DNA of 64,000 nucleotides from DATGPD01 sp031423015 (GTDB lineage Bacteria; Planctomycetota; UBA1135; UBA2386), in assembly GCA_031423015.1 (NCBI GenBank), contig JANPER010000046.1, forward strand, positions 23,997-87,996, in the 5' to 3' direction. This document shows, in pieces, positions 17,299-26,764 of the stretch. A program made the position numbers and the translations under genes. Under the pieces are notes generated by a model that worked only from the letters and a program-made list of their open reading frames with translations, ran no database searches and was not told where the DNA came from. The stretch's first letter is position 1. Each line of letters begins with the position of its first letter.

Positions 17299-18738
17299 AT
17301 GACCGTCGCCATCCTGGGTGCCGGCATCACCGGCTTGGCATTCGGCTATCTGCTGACCAAGCAGGGCATTCCGGTGCGCATCTTCGAAGCCGCGGCAAGC
17401 GAGGGCGGCCTGGCGAGCAGCTTCGAGTCGCATGGCTTCTACTTCGACTATGGGCCACACGAGTTCGTCACCGACAACCCGGCGCTCGAGACCCTGCTGA
17501 CCGAGGTCTGCGGCGACGACCTGCTCACCGTCGTCAAGCGCACGTCGCAGCACTTCGGCGGTCGCTTCATCCCGTATCCCTTTGGCATCGTCGACATCGT
17601 TCGCAGCATCAACCCGCTGGTCACCTTGCGCGCGGGCATCGACGTCACGTGGAACCGCCTGTGCAACCTTTTGCGCAAGCCGAAGGACGACAGCTTTGCG
17701 GCGTGGACGAAGTCGCGCTTCGGCAAGACCCTCTACGACATCTACTTCGGCCCCTATACGCACAAGGTGTGGGGTGTCGAGCCGCACCACCTGGACCCCC
17801 GCACCGCGTCAGATCGCATCACCGTGGACTCGGTGTGGGACCTGCTGATGAAGTCATTGAAGCATCGCTGGCTCGGCGCCGACGACTTCAAGAAGACGCA
17901 CAGTGAGTTCCGCAAGGACTTCTACTACACCAAGCGCGGCGCCGGCACGCTGCAGCACCACCTGCGACGGCACGTCGAGAAGGCCGGCGGTGTGTTCGAG
18001 TTCGGCAAGCAACTCACCGGGTTGACTCGCAACGACAAGGGCGACGTCAACGAACTTCGTTTCGCGGACGGCACGCGCTTCTCAGGCTTCTCGACGGTGG
18101 TGTCGACGATTGCGCTGCCGACGTTGACCAAGCTGGTGCTCGGCAACAAGGCCGACGCGCTCCTTGCCGACAACCAGCTGCCATTCCGCGGCATGGCGTT
18201 CGTGTTCGTGCGCGTCAACAAAAGGGTGGCCTCGGGCTACCACTGGGTCTACTTCCCCGACCGCAAGGTCCCGTTCCAGCGCACGACCGAGTTCGGCTTG
18301 TTCGGGGCCGAGATGTCGCCGCCGGGCACCACGGGCTTGGCGCTCGAAGTCGCGATGAGCCCAGACGAAGCCGAGTGGCAGCGCGCCGACGCCGACATCG
18401 CCGAGGACTGCATCCGCTGCGCGATCGAGCTGGGTTGGTTCACGCGCGAGGAACTGCTCGGCTACGACGTCGTGCGCACCCGCTACGCCTACCCCGTGCA
18501 GGTCAAGCACTACAAGGAGCGAGCGATGGCGCTGCTCGAAGCGATCGCCGAGGCGCCCAACCTGATCTCCGTCGGCCGCCAGGGCTTGTTCCGCTACTGC
18601 AATCAGAATGAGTGCATCGAGATGGCGCTCGAAGTCGTGCCCCGGATGTTGGCCGGCGAACGCAACATCCGCTACACCAAAGAAGGCTCCTGGCTCGGCG
18701 TCGGCGTGACCGATCGCTACCAGACGAGCCGGTCGTGA
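17299..18738 (+). CDS. FAD-dependent amine-oxidase-type oxidoreductase (protoporphyrinogen oxidase/desaturase-like)
   Basis: A 479-residue flavoprotein that begins directly with the dinucleotide-binding fold (AILGAGITGLAFGYLLTKQG, with GxGxxG) and a following GGLASSF loop, as in protoporphyrinogen oxidases, UDP-galactopyranose mutases and phytoene-desaturase-type enzymes. A C-terminal segment LISVGRQGLFRYCN is the usual last FAD contact. Many such genes neighbour GT2 enzymes in surface-polysaccharide loci. The exact reaction cannot be assigned. The reading frame is open far upstream, but the Rossmann motif fixes the ATG at 17299. Its TGA stop overlaps the GTG start of rlmH. Confidence 0.85.
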   Translation: MTVAILGAGITGLAFGYLLTKQGIPVRIFEAAASEGGLASSFESHGFYFDYGPHEFVTDNPALETLLTEVCGDDLLTVVKRTSQHFGGRFIPYPFGIVDIVRSINPLVTLRAGIDVTWNRLCNLLRKPKDDSFAAWTKSRFGKTLYDIYFGPYTHKVWGVEPHHLDPRTASDRITVDSVWDLLMKSLKHRWLGADDFKKTHSEFRKDFYYTKRGAGTLQHHLRRHVEKAGGVFEFGKQLTGLTRNDKGDVNELRFADGTRFSGFSTVVSTIALPTLTKLVLGNKADALLADNQLPFRGMAFVFVRVNKRVASGYHWVYFPDRKVPFQRTTEFGLFGAEMSPPGTTGLALEVAMSPDEAEWQRADADIAEDCIRCAIELGWFTREELLGYDVVRTRYAYPVQVKHYKERAMALLEAIAEAPNLISVGRQGLFRYCNQNECIEMALEVVPRMLAGERNIRYTKEGSWLGVGVTDRYQTSRS

Positions 18739-19211
18739 AGCTGTGGATCCTCAGCGTCGGCAAGCCGAAGGCCTCGATGATCGCCGACGGCGTGCGCGAC
18801 TATGTGCAACGCTTGCAACGCTACGCGAGCCTGGAGCTGCTCACAGTGGTGGGCGAGGACATCGCGCCGCGCGCGCGCAAAGGCGACGTCGCGGTGGCGC
18901 TGGGCAAGGAGGCCGCGCGGATCCTCGACAAGATTCCGGCCGGCGCGTGCGTCGTGGCGCTCGATCGAGAGGGGCGTGCCCTGAGTTCGCCCGAGCTGGC
19001 GACCGAGCTAGGCCGCTGGCAGCAGTCCGAACGGGCCGTCGTGTTCGTGATCGGCAGCGCCTTTGGCCTCGACGCCAAGGTGCTGGAGCGCGCCCGCTTG
19101 CGGTTGAGCCTGTCGCGGCTGACCTTGCCGCACGAGCTGGCCATGCTGGTGCTCGCTGAGCAGGTCTACCGCGCCCACACCATCCTGCGCGGCGAGCCCT
19201 ACCACAAATAA
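18735..19211 (+). CDS. rlmH: 23S rRNA pseudouridine-1915 N3-methyltransferase RlmH
   Basis: A 158-residue SPOUT-class methyltransferase; RlmH proteins are normally 155-160 residues. It starts KLWILSVGK and has the conserved C-terminal SPOUT knot: VVFVIGSAFGL (SAM-binding loop), then LSLSRLTLPHELA and LAEQVYRAHTILRGEPYHK. The enzyme methylates pseudouridine 1915 in helix 69 of 23S rRNA on the assembled 70S ribosome. The GTG start overlaps the stop of the FAD gene (GTGA), indicating translational coupling. It is one of the surest assignments in the window. Confidence 0.95.
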   Translation: MKLWILSVGKPKASMIADGVRDYVQRLQRYASLELLTVVGEDIAPRARKGDVAVALGKEAARILDKIPAGACVVALDREGRALSSPELATELGRWQQSERAVVFVIGSAFGLDAKVLERARLRLSLSRLTLPHELAMLVLAEQVYRAHTILRGEPYHK

Positions 19212-19278
19212 GGCTGCGGCGCGGGAAGTCCCGGAGAATGCCCCAGCCCTCACTCAGTAGGCTGCGCGGTTCAGCCGT

Positions 19279-19821
19279 ATGGAGACGACCTACCTCATTT
19301 GTGCAGTCGCGGGCGGCACCGTCCTCCTCGCGCAGACCCTGCTCTCTCTGCTCGGTGGCGTCGGACACACCGACATCCACGCCGACGATGCGCTGGAGAC
19401 GATCGCTGACGCGCACGACTCGTTCCTGAAGCTGCTGTCGCTCAAGACGATCGTCGCCTTCATCACCTTCTTCGGGTTGACCGGACTCAGCGGCCGTAGC
19501 GCCGGCTGGGGCGACTGGACGACGCTCGGCATCGCGATGGCCGCCGGCGTCGTCGCCCTGTGGATCGTGGCGTGGTTGATGTCGTCGCTCGCCCACCTGC
19601 AGTCGCGTGGCAACGTCGACATGAACAACGCGGTCGGTCAGCCCGCACAGGTTTACCTGCCGATTCCCGGGCAACACAAGGGACACGGCAAGGTGCTCGT
19701 GACTGTGCAGGGACGCACGGTGGAGAGCCGCGCACAGACCTCGGGACCGACGCTAGAAACCGGCGCGTCCGCCGTTGTTGTCGCTGTGCACGACGACATC
19801 GTCGAAGTGCAGCGCGCTTGA
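19279..19821 (+). CDS. NfeD/YuaF-like membrane protein (flotillin partner)
   Basis: A 180-residue protein with three hydrophobic segments (near 6-27, 55-72 and 80-105) and a soluble C-terminal beta-rich domain (QPAQVYLPIPGQHKG through GASAVVVAVHDDIVEVQ) resembling the OB-fold of NfeD proteins. NfeD-type proteins are regularly encoded beside flotillins and act with them in membrane microdomains. The flotillin gene follows after 48 bases, so the two are probably co-transcribed. Confidence 0.78.
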   Translation: METTYLICAVAGGTVLLAQTLLSLLGGVGHTDIHADDALETIADAHDSFLKLLSLKTIVAFITFFGLTGLSGRSAGWGDWTTLGIAMAAGVVALWIVAWLMSSLAHLQSRGNVDMNNAVGQPAQVYLPIPGQHKGHGKVLVTVQGRTVESRAQTSGPTLETGASAVVVAVHDDIVEVQRA

Positions 19822-19869
19822 CTCGGACCACCCTCGAACACCAGCCATCCATCCCTCTGAGGACCCACG

Positions 19870-21432
19870 ATGCCCACTGAAAACCCCTTCCTGATCGCCA
19901 TGGTCGCCGCCGGCGTCTTGGTGCTGTTCGGTTTCGCGCTCCTCGTGATCAAGCGCTACAAGCGCTGCCCGAGCAACAAGGTCCTGGTCATCTACGGCAA
20001 GGTCAGCCAGGGTCAGTCGGCGCGCTGCCTGCACGGCGGCGGTGCCTTCGTCTGGCCGCTCATCCAAGACTACGCCTACCTGCACCTCGACCCGGTGCAG
20101 ATCGAGGTGCCGCTGCGCGGCGCGTTGTCGATGGAGAACATCCGCGTCAACGTGCCGAGCGTGTTCACGGTGGCGATCGGCACGCAGCCGCATCAGATGC
20201 AGAATGCCGCGATCCGCCTGCTGGGCTTGGACAACAAGGCGATCATCAAGCAAGCGGAGGACATCATCTTTGGCCAGCTGCGCCAAGTGATCGCGTCGAT
20301 GGGGATCCAGGACATCAACCGCGACCGCGACAAGTTCCTCGACTCGATTCAGCGCTCCCTCGAACCCGAGTTGGAGAAGATCGGCCTGGTCCTGATCAAC
20401 GTCAACATCACCGACATCACCGATGAGTCCGGCTACATCGAGGCGATCGGGCGCAAGGCTGCCTCGCAGGCCGTGCAGCAGGCGTTGATCGACGTCGCCG
20501 AACAGACCAAGAAGGGCGCCATCGGCGTCGCCGACGCCGACCGCGAGCGCGAGGTGCAGGTGGCCTTGGCCGGCAAGTTCCGCGAGATCGGCATCAAGGA
20601 AGCCGACCGCGACAAGTTGGTGAGCCTCGCCGACCTCGACAAGGAGACCGCGATCGGCCAGCGCGCCGCGGCGTTCGCGCAGGAGTCGCGCGTCAAAGAC
20701 GAGGAGCGCAAGATGCGCGTCGCCGTCGCCGAGGCAAACGCCGCCGCGGTGACCGGCGAGAACAAGGCCAAGGCAGCGGTCGCCGAAGCCGAGTCGATGC
20801 TCCGGATCAAGCAAGCCGACGCCTATCAAGCGGCGGAGACGCGGCAGCGTGAGGCCGAGGCCAAGGTGCTGCAGGCGCAGTACGAGGCTCAGGCACTCGC
20901 CGCCGAAGCGATGGCGCGCAAGGTCGAGGCCGAGAAGCGCGCCGAACTCGAAGCCTTCGCCAAGGCGACCAAGGCGAAGGTCGTGGTCGACGCCGAGGCC
21001 GCGGCCGAGCAAGTCCGCATCCATGCCAAGGCCGACGCCGACGCGATCTTCCTCAAGCTCGATGCGCAGGCGCGCGGCAACTTCGAGATCCTGGCCAAGA
21101 AGGCCGAGGGCTTGCAACGCATCGTCGATGGCTGCGGCGGCGCGCAGCAGGCGTTTCAGCTGCTGATGATCGAGAAGGTCGAGGCGCTCGCGGCCACCGC
21201 GGCGACCGCGATCAGCAACATCAAGTTCGACAAGATCGTGGTGTGGGACGGCCAGAACGGCAGCGCCACTTCCAACTTCGTGCGCAGCCTCGCCGGCGCT
21301 CTGCCGCCGATGATGCAGATGATGCGCGACGTCGGCGGCGTAGAGATGCCGGAGTTCATCGGCAAGCTGGCCGGGGAAGCGACGGCGACAAAGCCGGCGC
21401 TGGATGGCAAGGCGAAGGCAGGGCCGAGCTAG
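19870..21432 (+). CDS. Flotillin / SPFH-domain protein
   Basis: A 520-residue flotillin. One N-terminal membrane helix (~8-28, LIAMVAAGVLVLFGFALLVI) is followed by the SPFH domain (~40-200; PSNKVLVIYG, then GGAFVWPLIQDYAYL) and a long Ala/Glu/Lys-rich coiled-coil region (~210-400; repeated AEAE/QAE phrases). A C-terminal domain includes VEALAATAATAISNIKFDKI and a Met-rich tail. Bacterial flotillins organise ordered membrane domains and affect secretion, fluidity and signalling complexes. A good ribosome-binding site (GAGGA near 19858) precedes the ATG. The gene is convergent with hsdR, 18 bases away. Confidence 0.92.
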   Translation: MPTENPFLIAMVAAGVLVLFGFALLVIKRYKRCPSNKVLVIYGKVSQGQSARCLHGGGAFVWPLIQDYAYLHLDPVQIEVPLRGALSMENIRVNVPSVFTVAIGTQPHQMQNAAIRLLGLDNKAIIKQAEDIIFGQLRQVIASMGIQDINRDRDKFLDSIQRSLEPELEKIGLVLINVNITDITDESGYIEAIGRKAASQAVQQALIDVAEQTKKGAIGVADADREREVQVALAGKFREIGIKEADRDKLVSLADLDKETAIGQRAAAFAQESRVKDEERKMRVAVAEANAAAVTGENKAKAAVAEAESMLRIKQADAYQAAETRQREAEAKVLQAQYEAQALAAEAMARKVEAEKRAELEAFAKATKAKVVVDAEAAAEQVRIHAKADADAIFLKLDAQARGNFEILAKKAEGLQRIVDGCGGAQQAFQLLMIEKVEALAATAATAISNIKFDKIVVWDGQNGSATSNFVRSLAGALPPMMQMMRDVGGVEMPEFIGKLAGEATATKPALDGKAKAGPS

Positions 21433-21450
21433 CCTGGCTCGGCGGTTCGA

Positions 21451-24400
21451 TCACGCCGCCAAAGCCATCGTTCGCACCCGCTCCAACGCGGCAATCAACT
21501 CGTCGACCTGCACCGACGAGAACAGCCCGTCCGGCCCTTGCGGCGTGAGATCGGTGAACGGCGACTCGTAGAGCAACGACGCCGACATCACGCCGTGCTC
21601 GGTGAGATGGTCGACGACCAGATTCACGAACTCGATCTGGTTTGCACTCAACGTCTTGCCGGTGAGAAACCCCGCCATCGCGGCCTTGGCGGCCTCGCGG
21701 TCCAGCCCCACGAGCGAACGTACGAAGAGCCCGAGACCCTGCGCGGCTTGCTTGGCGTGGTCGATCTCAGCAACGCCTCCGACTCCGCTCTCCGCCAACA
21801 TCCGCTCGAGGTCCGAGAGGTCCGCCGTGGTGAGCGGCAGGTTCATGCGCAGCTTGTGGATCGCGAGGTGGTCCCGGTGCGCGCGCAGAAAGGCGCGGGC
21901 CTTGGCGCGGAACTTCTCGAAGTCGCCGCCTGGCGCCGCGAAACCCGGCAGGTCGACGGTCGTCTCAGCACCGATCTCGTCCTCGAAGTCAGTGTAGATG
22001 GGCTTGCGACGCTGCTTGTCGATGAGCTTGATGAGATCACGCAAGCGTCGGCGCACCGACTCCAACATCGGCGTCGTCACATCCTGCCACCATGCCTCGC
22101 TCTGCAGGTCTTGGATCAGCGGCAGCTCCTTCTGCACCATCGGGATGGCGGCCTTCTCTTCCAGCAAGCCGGCGATCGCCATGACCTGATCGCGCAGGCG
22201 CTCGAACCCTGGCTCGGCGCGCAACAGGGCCAACTGCAGGCTGAGGATGAGCAGGTCGAACCGCTTGGCCTCCTCGCCTTCGGCTTCCAGCTCCGACGGG
22301 AGCCCAGCGATCTCGTGCGCCAGCTCGGACAACGCCGCATCAGACAACATCCCCCATGCCGCAGGCTGGCCGTACTTCTCGACCAAGCGGCGCTTTGGCC
22401 GAACCACGAAGTTGGCGACGTTCATCGCCGCAACCTCGGCGTGCAGCGTCTCGGCAATGCCAGTCCGCATCTCCGCTTCGTTGCGCGGCGGACCAAACGT
22501 CGCAGCACGTTCTTTGACTACCGCACCCGAGGCTCCGGCCGCACACCTCTTGTCCAGCTCGCCGAGCATCTCGAGCCGCGCCGTGAACAAGCGCTTGCCA
22601 AGCGCCTCTCCCACCGCACCGTCGGTCGTCTCTGGATCCTGCGCGAAGTACTCCAGGTTCTGGCAGAAGTCGAAGACGTAGAAGAACTGCTTGTGCCGGC
22701 CCGGGCCGAACAGATCCCGGCACAGCCGTGTGCCGCGCCCAAGCATCTGCCAGAACTTGGTCTTCGAGCGGATGAGCTTGAAGAACACCAGGTTCACCAC
22801 CTCCGGCACGTCGATCCCCGTGTCCAGCATGTCGACCGAGATCGCGAGGTGCGGCGGCTTGTCCTTCTCCGCAAAGTCGTCGATGAGAGTCTGGACGTAC
22901 TCGACCTTGAAGGTGATGACCTGCGCGAACTTGCCCTTGAGCTGCGGGTAGTTGACGTCGAAACGCTTGGCGATGAAGTCGGCGTGGGCTTGGTTCTTGG
23001 CGAACACGATCGTCTTGCCGAGGCGATCGCCGCCCGCCACCTTCAACCCGCGTGTCATCAGGTGCGCCAGCACTTTGTCGACGGTGTCCTCGTTGAACAA
23101 CCACTTGTTGACCGCCTCGGCCTCGACGCGTTCGGGCGCGCCATCGTCTTCGTCCCATTCGAGCGCGTCCCACTGCTCCTTGTCCGCCTCTGATAGCTCC
23201 GCGTAGGTGATCCCCCGGCGCGGGAACTTCAGCGGCACCGACACCGACCGCGGCGGCACCAAGAACTTGTCCCACACCGCTTCTTCGAGGGAGTACGCGT
23301 CCGTGGGCACCCCGTTCTCCAAATCGAACAGGCCATACGTGTTGCGATCGACCTCGTCTTTCGGCGTCGCCGTCAACCCCACCAACAACGCATCGAAGTA
23401 GTCGAAGATGGCGCGGTACTTCTGAAACACCGAGCGGTGCGCCTCATCGATGATCACCAGGTCGAAGTGCCCCACGCCAAAGCGCCGCTGCCCGTCGAGC
23501 CCACCGCCTTCGAGTGACTGGTCGATCAAACCCATGATCGTCGGGTAGGTCGACACGAACACGCGCCCCTCGGTGGTCTTCTCGGTCACCAGGTTCACCG
23601 GCGACGCGTCCGGTAGGTGCTTCTTGAACGCGTTCACCGCCTGCTTCACCAGCGCCACGCGGTCGGCCAAGAACAGCACCCGCTTGGCCCAGTTGCAGCG
23701 CAAGAGCACGTCGCACAGCGCAATCACCGTGCGCGTCTTGCCGGCGCCGGTCGCCATCACCACCAACGCCTTGCGCTCGTGGTCGCGCTCGAACGCCTCG
23801 CCGATGCGCCGGATCGCGCGCGTTTGGTAGTAGCGCTCGACGATCGCGGTGTTGATCGCAGCGGTCGACAGCGACTTCCGGCTCGTGCGCCGCTGAATCA
23901 TCAGCTCCAGCTCCGCCTTCTTGTAGAAGCCTTGCACCGGTCGCGGCGGGTACTGCGCGTCGTCCCACAGCCAGTGCTCGTAGCCGTTGCTGTAGAAGAT
24001 CACCGGCCGCTGCCCACACATCGCCTCCAGGCAGTCGGCGTAGAGCTTGGCTTGTCGCTGGCCAACGCGGGGATCGCGCCGCGTGCGCTTGGCCTCGATG
24101 AGGCCGAGCGGCTTGCCGTCGTCGCCCCACAACACGTAGTCGACGAAGCCCGTCTCTTGCTGGTTCGGCATGCCGGCGACCTCGAACTCGCGGTCGCGGG
24201 GTTGATCGAGCGTCCAACCTGCTTCCTTCAGCAGCAGATCGATGAAGTAGTCGCGCGTCTCGGCTTCCGAGTAGTCGTGCGTATCCGGTTGCGCTGCACT
24301 CGCCTTCTTGGCGGCCGCGACTTCGGCGCGCAGCCGTTCGAGTTCCGCATCCAAGGCTGCCTTGTCGGCGCGCAGCTCCGACAACTTCGCGTCGCGCTCG

Positions 24401-24900
24401 CGCAGGGTGGCTTCGAGCTTCTGCAGATCCTCGGCGGACTGCTTGGCGACCTCTGTCGTCCTCGGCAGGGCGTTCGCGTCGAACAGCAACCCAGGCTCCG
24501 GCCGCGTCCCCCGCGCATACGTGCGCGCCAGCCAGTAGCCCACGTGGAACAGCTCGCGCAACGACACCAGCGCTTCTGCCAGCAGGATCGGCCGCGCGCT
24601 GTGCGCAGCCTGGTTGCCGAGCTGCGTGATGACGCGCGCCTTGCTGAACACCGCCGCGCCCGCCGTGGCTTTGAACGTGGGCTCATGGATCAGCGCGCTG
24701 AGGTTGTCCTGGTAAGGAACGCGCAACGACGAGTCGTGCTTGAACACCCACGCCACCAAAAGCTCCAACGCCCGCCGCGCGTAGAAGCACGCCGCGCGCG
24801 GATCTTGGTGCGCTGCCGTCGCCGCCTTGCTGGCCGCCTCGAACACTGCCGGCCACTCCGCTTGCAGGATGGCAAAGGGGTGCGTCACGGCCGGCGACAC
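21451..24900 (-). CDS. hsdR: Type I restriction endonuclease subunit R
   Basis: A 1149-residue motor/nuclease subunit. Residues ~1-125 resemble DUF4145, followed by a coiled coil (~150-200). Then comes the HsdR nuclease: FVDYVLWGDDGKPLGLIEAK near 248-268, which has the PD-(D/E)xK residues. The SF2 translocase has Walker A MATGAGKTRT near 383, DEAH in VIIDEAHRS near 485, and GLTATP near 507. A C-terminal EcoEI-type domain completes it. All core motifs are intact. The enzyme translocates and cuts DNA lacking the methylation set by HsdM/HsdS. It is the last of four minus-strand genes and lies 215 bases after the AlbA_2 gene. Confidence 0.93.
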   Translation of the reverse strand: MSPAVTHPFAILQAEWPAVFEAASKAATAAHQDPRAACFYARRALELLVAWVFKHDSSLRVPYQDNLSALIHEPTFKATAGAAVFSKARVITQLGNQAAHSARPILLAEALVSLRELFHVGYWLARTYARGTRPEPGLLFDANALPRTTEVAKQSAEDLQKLEATLRERDAKLSELRADKAALDAELERLRAEVAAAKKASAAQPDTHDYSEAETRDYFIDLLLKEAGWTLDQPRDREFEVAGMPNQQETGFVDYVLWGDDGKPLGLIEAKRTRRDPRVGQRQAKLYADCLEAMCGQRPVIFYSNGYEHWLWDDAQYPPRPVQGFYKKAELELMIQRRTSRKSLSTAAINTAIVERYYQTRAIRRIGEAFERDHERKALVVMATGAGKTRTVIALCDVLLRCNWAKRVLFLADRVALVKQAVNAFKKHLPDASPVNLVTEKTTEGRVFVSTYPTIMGLIDQSLEGGGLDGQRRFGVGHFDLVIIDEAHRSVFQKYRAIFDYFDALLVGLTATPKDEVDRNTYGLFDLENGVPTDAYSLEEAVWDKFLVPPRSVSVPLKFPRRGITYAELSEADKEQWDALEWDEDDGAPERVEAEAVNKWLFNEDTVDKVLAHLMTRGLKVAGGDRLGKTIVFAKNQAHADFIAKRFDVNYPQLKGKFAQVITFKVEYVQTLIDDFAEKDKPPHLAISVDMLDTGIDVPEVVNLVFFKLIRSKTKFWQMLGRGTRLCRDLFGPGRHKQFFYVFDFCQNLEYFAQDPETTDGAVGEALGKRLFTARLEMLGELDKRCAAGASGAVVKERAATFGPPRNEAEMRTGIAETLHAEVAAMNVANFVVRPKRRLVEKYGQPAAWGMLSDAALSELAHEIAGLPSELEAEGEEAKRFDLLILSLQLALLRAEPGFERLRDQVMAIAGLLEEKAAIPMVQKELPLIQDLQSEAWWQDVTTPMLESVRRRLRDLIKLIDKQRRKPIYTDFEDEIGAETTVDLPGFAAPGGDFEKFRAKARAFLRAHRDHLAIHKLRMNLPLTTADLSDLERMLAESGVGGVAEIDHAKQAAQGLGLFVRSLVGLDREAAKAAMAGFLTGKTLSANQIEFVNLVVDHLTEHGVMSASLLYESPFTDLTPQGPDGLFSSVQVDELIAALERVRTMALAA

Positions 24901-25014
24901 CCGGTTGCTTGCGCACTTCGCCCGATTCGTTGGCTCCGCTGCTGCGTGTCGCGACTGCTCATGCCGTCACCTGAGGCCGGGTGGCCAGCCTACGTGGCGC
25001 GGCGCCCGGCCTCC

Positions 25015-25037
25015 TCTAAGGCCCAGTCTAAGGCCCA
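25015..25037. repeat. Short tandem duplication between hsdR and the AlbA_2 gene
   Basis: The 11-base word TCTAAGGCCCA occurs at 25015-25025 and again at 25027-25037 with one base between. It lies in the 215-base gene-free stretch (24901-25115) upstream of hsdR. No promoter could be confidently placed there. Confidence 0.4.
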
Positions 25038-25115
25038 ACCGCTTACGGAACGTCCTTCATAAGTCATTGCTAGCCATACGTTCCACTGCTTCAAGGTGAT
25101 CGCCATTAGGTGCCG

Positions 25116-26754
25116 TCAGGGGTTCTGAGCCTTAGCAGGCGCGACTACCCAGCGCGCCCACCGTTTCACTCCCCGGAGCACCACACGTCCTTCGGTGCGC
25201 AGTTCGACCAGCAGACGTTGCACACCACTCTCAGACTCAGCCGGCAACACCTGACACAGCTCGGCGAGAGGCGCACCCACGTCACCCTGCTGGCGCAAGT
25301 GTCGCTCGAGCAGCGCCTTGTTGGTTTCGCGATCGAGCCCACGCTTGCGCGTGTAGACGCCCTTGGCTCCGAGCGCGGCGTAGAGACGTTGCGACAGCAG
25401 GTAGCGCGTTCCCTTACCGCGACCGATTGACTCCACCACGCCCGCGGCAACCAGTCCCGGCAGCCGCGCTTGCAGAACTTCGGGCAGCGGCTTCTCGTGA
25501 TGCAGCGCATCGAGCGCGAGGAAGTCGTAGGTGGAGAACGAGCGCAGCGTCTCCTCGCCCAGTCGCTCCATGAGCCGCACCAAAGCAGGACTGTTGACCT
25601 CGCCTTCCAGCGCCAGTCGCACCTCGTGGTCAGCGGTGCCGGCGAAGCTCGGCAGCGGTTTGCCCTGGCGGACCGCGCTCTCGAACATCAGATTCATCCC
25701 CTGCCCCGACCGCTCGATCAACCCGCACTTGGCCAACGCTTCAGCCAGCCGCCGGTTGCGCGGGTTCTGCTGGTCGAGAATGTTCTGCGGCGTGATGCCG
25801 GCCGGAAAACCGCCGGGGCTCACGATCTCGAGCCGCCGCGGGTGCTGCCGCACGAACACCGACCCGCCGAGCCGATAGTCGCGGTGCGCCACCGCGTTGA
25901 GCAGCGCCTCGCGCACCGAGACCTCATCGAAGGTGGGGATATCCATGCGGAACAAACCCTCCTGGTAACTCTGCCGATCGTTGCGCAGGTTGATGCGGTG
26001 CCAGATCGCGTCCTGCCACAAGAAGAAGCCCTCGCGGAACTCGGCGCGATCGGCCGCCGCCCGAGGCATCCGACGAGCGATACTCGAACACCACCTCGGC
26101 CTGGGCAAGCCAGCGACCCAGCGCGACGCGCGTGCCAAACAGAATCAACGCCGCGTACGCGACCTGATTGTCGACCAGCAGCTCGGCGTTGGTGAGCGTC
26201 TCGATGTCTGACCAGCTCGCTTTGCGTTCGTCGCGCGTCTTCTTCGCCCAGCGCTCTCGGTAGACGGTGATCGCCTCGGGCGCAAGGTCGTCCATCGAGG
26301 CGCCAGCACCCAGCTCAGCCGAAAAGTCCGGCCCCGTCTCGGCAAAGATGGCGCGCAGCTCTGCTGCACCCAGCGACGCCAGTTCGTCCCCGGTGCGCTT
26401 CAGATACCGACCGTCGATCTGCCACGCGGTGCCGGGCAAACGTGAGGGCACGTGAACGACGAGCACGCGGCCATCCGGTGTCGCGATCTCTTCGATCGGA
26501 ATGCGGTGCGACAGCCGCTCGAGCAGCCCGGCTTGTGTGCGGCCAGGCTCAGCAAACGCCGCGGTGCCCACGATGCGACGCGGGCGCTTGTCGCTCACCC
26601 CGAAGATGATCCTGCCGCCGCCCTCGTTCGCCAGCGCCACGCAGTAGTCCACCAGCTTTTCGAAGTGGAAGTTGTGCTTGGCCTCCTTGAACTCGAGGTT
26701 GGCGCCCTCGGGTTGGCTGAGCCATTGCTGGAGTTGTTCAGCGGTGGTCGACAT
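25116..26754 (-). pseudogene. AlbA_2/RecG-like ATP-binding regulator, interrupted by a frameshift
   Basis: Two overlapping frames together make one family-length protein. The first frame (from the ATG at 26754, MSTTAEQLQQW) carries an AlbA_2 (Schlafen-type) DNA-binding domain: NLEFKEAKHNFHFEKLVDY and NEGGGRIIFGVSD. It stays in register to VVFEYRSSDASG near 26060. The second frame then continues AADRAEFREGFFLWQDAIWH and holds the HATPase-like RecG C-terminal part (VREALLNAVAHRDYR, then GLIERSGQGMNLMFE) and a winged-helix tail. The frame change falls in a GC-only run near 26050-26062 where one extra G would explain it. Such genes are often carried inside type I restriction loci; their role is unknown. 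It begins 10 bases after hsdS. Decay and sequencing error are both possible. Confidence 0.8.
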
Positions 26755-26764
26755 GGCGGCGCGC

